Translations under genes and position numbers: made by a program
Shown here: positions 5,041 to 7,625 of the stretch, piece after piece
How positions within the stretch are numbered: the stretch's first letter is position 1
How the letters are laid out: each line of letters opens with the position of its first letter
Notes under the pieces: model-generated
The model's database searches: none
What the model was told of the DNA's origin: nothing
What the model saw: only the letters and a program-made list of their open reading frames with translations
Assembly: GCA_943326825.2 (NCBI GenBank)
Contig: CALPUT020000112.1
Span: forward strand, 1-7,625
Source: Chryseobacterium gleum
GTDB lineage: Bacteria; Bacteroidota; Bacteroidia; Flavobacteriales_D; Crocinitomicaceae
Reading direction: 5' to 3'
Length of the DNA stretch: 7,625 bases

Positions 5041-7625
5041 ATGCATAGATTATTAGTGTTTTTCATATCGTCATTTATTTTTTTTGGTGCTTTTTCTCAA
5101 CCACCAACTGCTCAATTTACAGCGCTTCCAATTTCAATATGTTTAGGTGAAACAGTCTCTTTTACAAATACCTCTGTTGCAGGCAATTCTCCGATAGTAA
5201 GTTATAATTGGAATTTTGGCGATGGAAATTCTGCAACAACTCAAAATGCTACACATACATATACTGCAACAGGAAGTTTTACTATTACACTTGTCGTAAC
5301 AGATCAAAACAACTTAGTTGATTCTGAAGTGAAAATAAATTATGTAACCGTAAATCCAAATCCGGTTAATCAATTTACAGTTACAAATAATGGATGTATA
5401 CTTCCTGCAAACGTAACTTTTACAAATCAATCTTCAGTTGGAACAAACTTTTCATATGCATGGAATTTCGGAAATACTCAAACATCTAATGTCCAAAATC
5501 CACCTGCTATTTCTTACACAAATACAGGAACATTTAACGTAAACTTAATAGTAACGAATACTTCAACGGGTTGTCAAAGTTCAAGTACAACTCCAATTAC
5601 AATTTCAACATTTAATTCGGCTTTCACAACCCAAGATTCAGCATGCGTTGGAAGCACAATTAATATTACTGACAACTCTTCTTTAGGTGTAAATTCATGG
5701 AGTTGGAATAGTGGAAATGGAACAAATTCAAACATACAAAATCCAAGTTTCACCTACAATACACCTGGTACATTTACAATTACTCTATCATCACAAAATA
5801 CAAATACGGGTTGTTCAAGTAACTCAACTAAACAAATTGTAATTGTCCCACTTCCAAATCCTACTTTCACCGCAAACCCGACATCAGGTTGCGCTCCCTT
5901 AAACGTAAGCTTTACAAATTCAAGTTCTTCTGGTTCAAATTTTCAATGGAATTTTGGAGACGGTTCAACTTATAATGGTCAGAACCCACCCGTTCATACT
6001 TATACACTAAATGGTAATTTCACTGTAAGTCTAACTTCAACAGGAATATATGGTTGTATAAATACTAATTCACAAAGTAACTTAATTCAAACTATTCCAC
6101 CAACTGCTGATTTCACTTCTCCAATCGTAAATGGATGTAGTCCAGCATTAATCAATTTCACAGACAATTCTTCATCTGCTGACCCTATTGTTAGTTGGAT
6201 TTGGGACTTTGGTGATGGAACTACTTACAATGGTCAAAATCCACCCTCTCACACTTTCACTTCAGGTCAATACAACGTCTCTTTAACAATTACTACCCAA
6301 GGTGGTTGTTCAAATACTATTTCAAAACCTAATTTTATTCAAATCGGTTATATTGATTTAGTGAATTTTACATATTCACCTTCGATAGAATGTGCAAAAA
6401 CTCCTATTAATTTTACTGATTTATCAGTAATTAACACGCCACATTTACCGACCGAAGTCAGTTATAATTGGGGGTTTAGTGATGGTGGAAGCGCAAGCTC
6501 TCAAAACACTACGTACTCATTCCCTACTGATACAGGATATTTTGATGTTCAGTTAATTGTTACATTTAGAGGATGTCGAGATACACTTAAAATTGATAGT
6601 GCCATTTATATCAAAGCGCCTATCTCTTTGTTTACTTCTGCCCAAAGTTTATATTGTAACCTTCCTTTACCTGTCAATGTTTCCGTAAATGACAATTCAA
6701 TAATTGGAAATATAAGTGATAGCGTAAAAATGATTTGGAGATGGGATGATGCACTTCAAACAGATTCAACTCTAGAGAATAATGTTCTTGATAACAATGG
6801 AAATGGTAATTCTAGCTTCACTTATAATTCCTATGGAACTTATAATGTTAAACAAGTAATATACAATTATACTACAGGCTGCTCTGACAGTACTATACAA
6901 GTAATAAATATTTCAGAAACAATCCCTGATTTTACATTATCAAATGACTCAATATGTAAAAATAGCTTATTAACTTTAACAAGTACATCTACTTCTTCTC
7001 ATCCTTTTGGTACTTTTAGTTACAATATGGGAAATAGTCAATCAACATCAGGCAACCCTGCAACATATTCATATTCAACTGCTGGTAATTATAATATTAC
7101 ACTCACTGCAACAAATAGCGTTGGTTGTGCTGCTACTAAACTTTTCTCTGGTATAACCATTTTAGAGTTACCTTTTGCTAGTTTTACGCCTTCTGCATTG
7201 ACAGGTTGTGCACCCATAAATATCAATTACACAAACACTTCTCACCCTCAAGGTAATGGCTATCCAGGATTACTTAGTTACACTTGGACATTTCCTGATA
7301 ATTCTATTCAAACTACTACAGACATAGCAACAACAACAAATTACACAATTAATACACAAGGAACATTTACTACAAAACTAACTGTAACTGATAGTTTTGG
7401 ATGTGTATCTCCTTTAGGAAGTAATGCTATTAACATAACAATTCCAACACCTAATTTCACGATTGATAGTGTTTTATGTAATCACGTATTAGAGAATGGA
7501 ACAAATACTTCAACAGGCACAAATCCATTAAGTTACCAATGGAATATTGACAATCAAAATACATTAAATACAGTAAATTTCGCTAATAATTTCAATGACA
7601 ATCTTTCAACAATATATCAAACTCA
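5041..7625 (+). CDS. Secreted multi-PKD-domain protein, 3'-truncated by window edge
   Basis: The frame is open from the ATG at 5041 to the window end: 861 full codons and two bases, no stop. An in-frame TAA at 5017 excludes any earlier Met. Residues 1-19 are a Sec signal peptide (His-Arg, then a Leu/Phe/Ile core, likely cleavage AFS|QPP). The rest is a tandem array of PKD (Ig-like beta-sandwich) domains beginning near residues 22, 111, 191, 275, 356, 439, 528, 626, 709 and 801; the tenth is cut by the edge. The PKD hallmark WNFGDG/WDFGDG is clear at 57-62, 303-308 and 388-393, and degenerate elsewhere (WNFGNT 141, WGFSDG 477). Most units end with a strand like GTFTITLTATN and a GC motif. Composition is rich in Asn, Thr and Ser and poor in Lys, as in exported adhesin-like proteins. 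In Bacteroidota such proteins usually end in a type IX secretion or gliding-motility-associated C-terminal domain; that end is not visible, so surface delivery is inference. Possible roles include adhesion or matrix, but no catalytic domain is seen. Confidence 0.92.
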   Translation, partial: MHRLLVFFISSFIFFGAFSQPPTAQFTALPISICLGETVSFTNTSVAGNSPIVSYNWNFGDGNSATTQNATHTYTATGSFTITLVVTDQNNLVDSEVKINYVTVNPNPVNQFTVTNNGCILPANVTFTNQSSVGTNFSYAWNFGNTQTSNVQNPPAISYTNTGTFNVNLIVTNTSTGCQSSSTTPITISTFNSAFTTQDSACVGSTINITDNSSLGVNSWSWNSGNGTNSNIQNPSFTYNTPGTFTITLSSQNTNTGCSSNSTKQIVIVPLPNPTFTANPTSGCAPLNVSFTNSSSSGSNFQWNFGDGSTYNGQNPPVHTYTLNGNFTVSLTSTGIYGCINTNSQSNLIQTIPPTADFTSPIVNGCSPALINFTDNSSSADPIVSWIWDFGDGTTYNGQNPPSHTFTSGQYNVSLTITTQGGCSNTISKPNFIQIGYIDLVNFTYSPSIECAKTPINFTDLSVINTPHLPTEVSYNWGFSDGGSASSQNTTYSFPTDTGYFDVQLIVTFRGCRDTLKIDSAIYIKAPISLFTSAQSLYCNLPLPVNVSVNDNSIIGNISDSVKMIWRWDDALQTDSTLENNVLDNNGNGNSSFTYNSYGTYNVKQVIYNYTTGCSDSTIQVINISETIPDFTLSNDSICKNSLLTLTSTSTSSHPFGTFSYNMGNSQSTSGNPATYSYSTAGNYNITLTATNSVGCAATKLFSGITILELPFASFTPSALTGCAPININYTNTSHPQGNGYPGLLSYTWTFPDNSIQTTTDIATTTNYTINTQGTFTTKLTVTDSFGCVSPLGSNAINITIPTPNFTIDSVLCNHVLENGTNTSTGTNPLSYQWNIDNQNTLNTVNFANNFNDNLSTIYQT
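5101..7625 (+). repeat. Tandem PKD-domain repeat array with one cysteine pair per unit
   Basis: Nine complete repeat units and a partial tenth, each about 80-100 codons. The units share a pattern: an opening xFT strand, a Cys about 8-13 residues later, a xxFTNxS strand, a W-x-F-G-D-G turn, a T-Y/F-T strand, a G-x-F/Y-x-V/I-x-L strand and a closing Gly-Cys. The closest pair, units 4 and 5 (5947-6006 and 6202-6261), share 16 of 20 residues around the WxFGDG turn but differ by synonymous changes in 8 of those 16 codons, so the repeats are old rather than freshly duplicated. Confidence 0.85.

Noticed and set aside
5101..7625. Low-complexity Asn/Thr-rich stretch read as phase-variable or slippage-prone DNA
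   Set aside because: The repeats are protein-level only. There are no short perfect tandem DNA repeats or long homopolymers in the coding part, and silent sites between units have diverged.
1..7625. Defence system, mobile element, CRISPR array, tRNA or attachment site
   Set aside because: I looked for transposase or integrase motifs, terminal inverted repeats, spaced direct repeats and cloverleaf-like segments on both strands and saw none. The lone RecQ with full zinc, RQC and HRDC domains is the housekeeping form, not a defence-associated helicase.

Overview
The window is AT-rich, with no Shine-Dalgarno-like leaders and A-rich start contexts. Its gene content is typical of Bacteroidota, most likely a Flavobacteriales-type marine or freshwater bacterium: a DUF5686/carboxypeptidase-regulatory-like outer-envelope protein, a TatC of the Bacteroidota kind, a 727-residue RecQ with the phylum's acidic C-terminal extension, and a secreted giant PKD-repeat protein. 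The phylum call is an inference from protein families; genus cannot be told from the sequence.

Layout. Positions 1-1728 (minus strand) hold the first 576 residues of the DUF5686-family protein, which runs off the left edge. After a 51-base gap, tatC follows at 1780-2565, also on the minus strand and upstream of the DUF5686 gene in transcription order, so the two may be co-transcribed. A 181-base divergent intergenic region (2566-2746) separates tatC from recQ and carries two short palindromes and a candidate Bacteroidota-type promoter for recQ. recQ occupies 2747-4930 on the plus strand. A 110-base AT-rich gap with a T tract precedes the start of a secreted, multi-PKD-domain protein (5041 to beyond the right edge, 861 complete codons visible).

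How the genes fit together. Three of the four concern the envelope or secretion: TatC is the substrate receptor of the twin-arginine export system, the DUF5686 protein is probably outer-membrane associated, and the PKD protein is probably exported by Sec and perhaps moved to the surface by the type IX secretion system (its C-terminus, where a sorting domain would sit, is outside the window). RecQ is a housekeeping DNA-repair helicase without evident functional link to the others. I see no mobile element, RNA gene, CRISPR array or defence cassette. No undescribed multi-gene system is visible. The points most worth a second look are the regular two-cysteine pattern across the PKD domains, a TatC that lacks the buried transmembrane glutamate of E. 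coli TatC, and the palindromes in the tatC/recQ divergent region.
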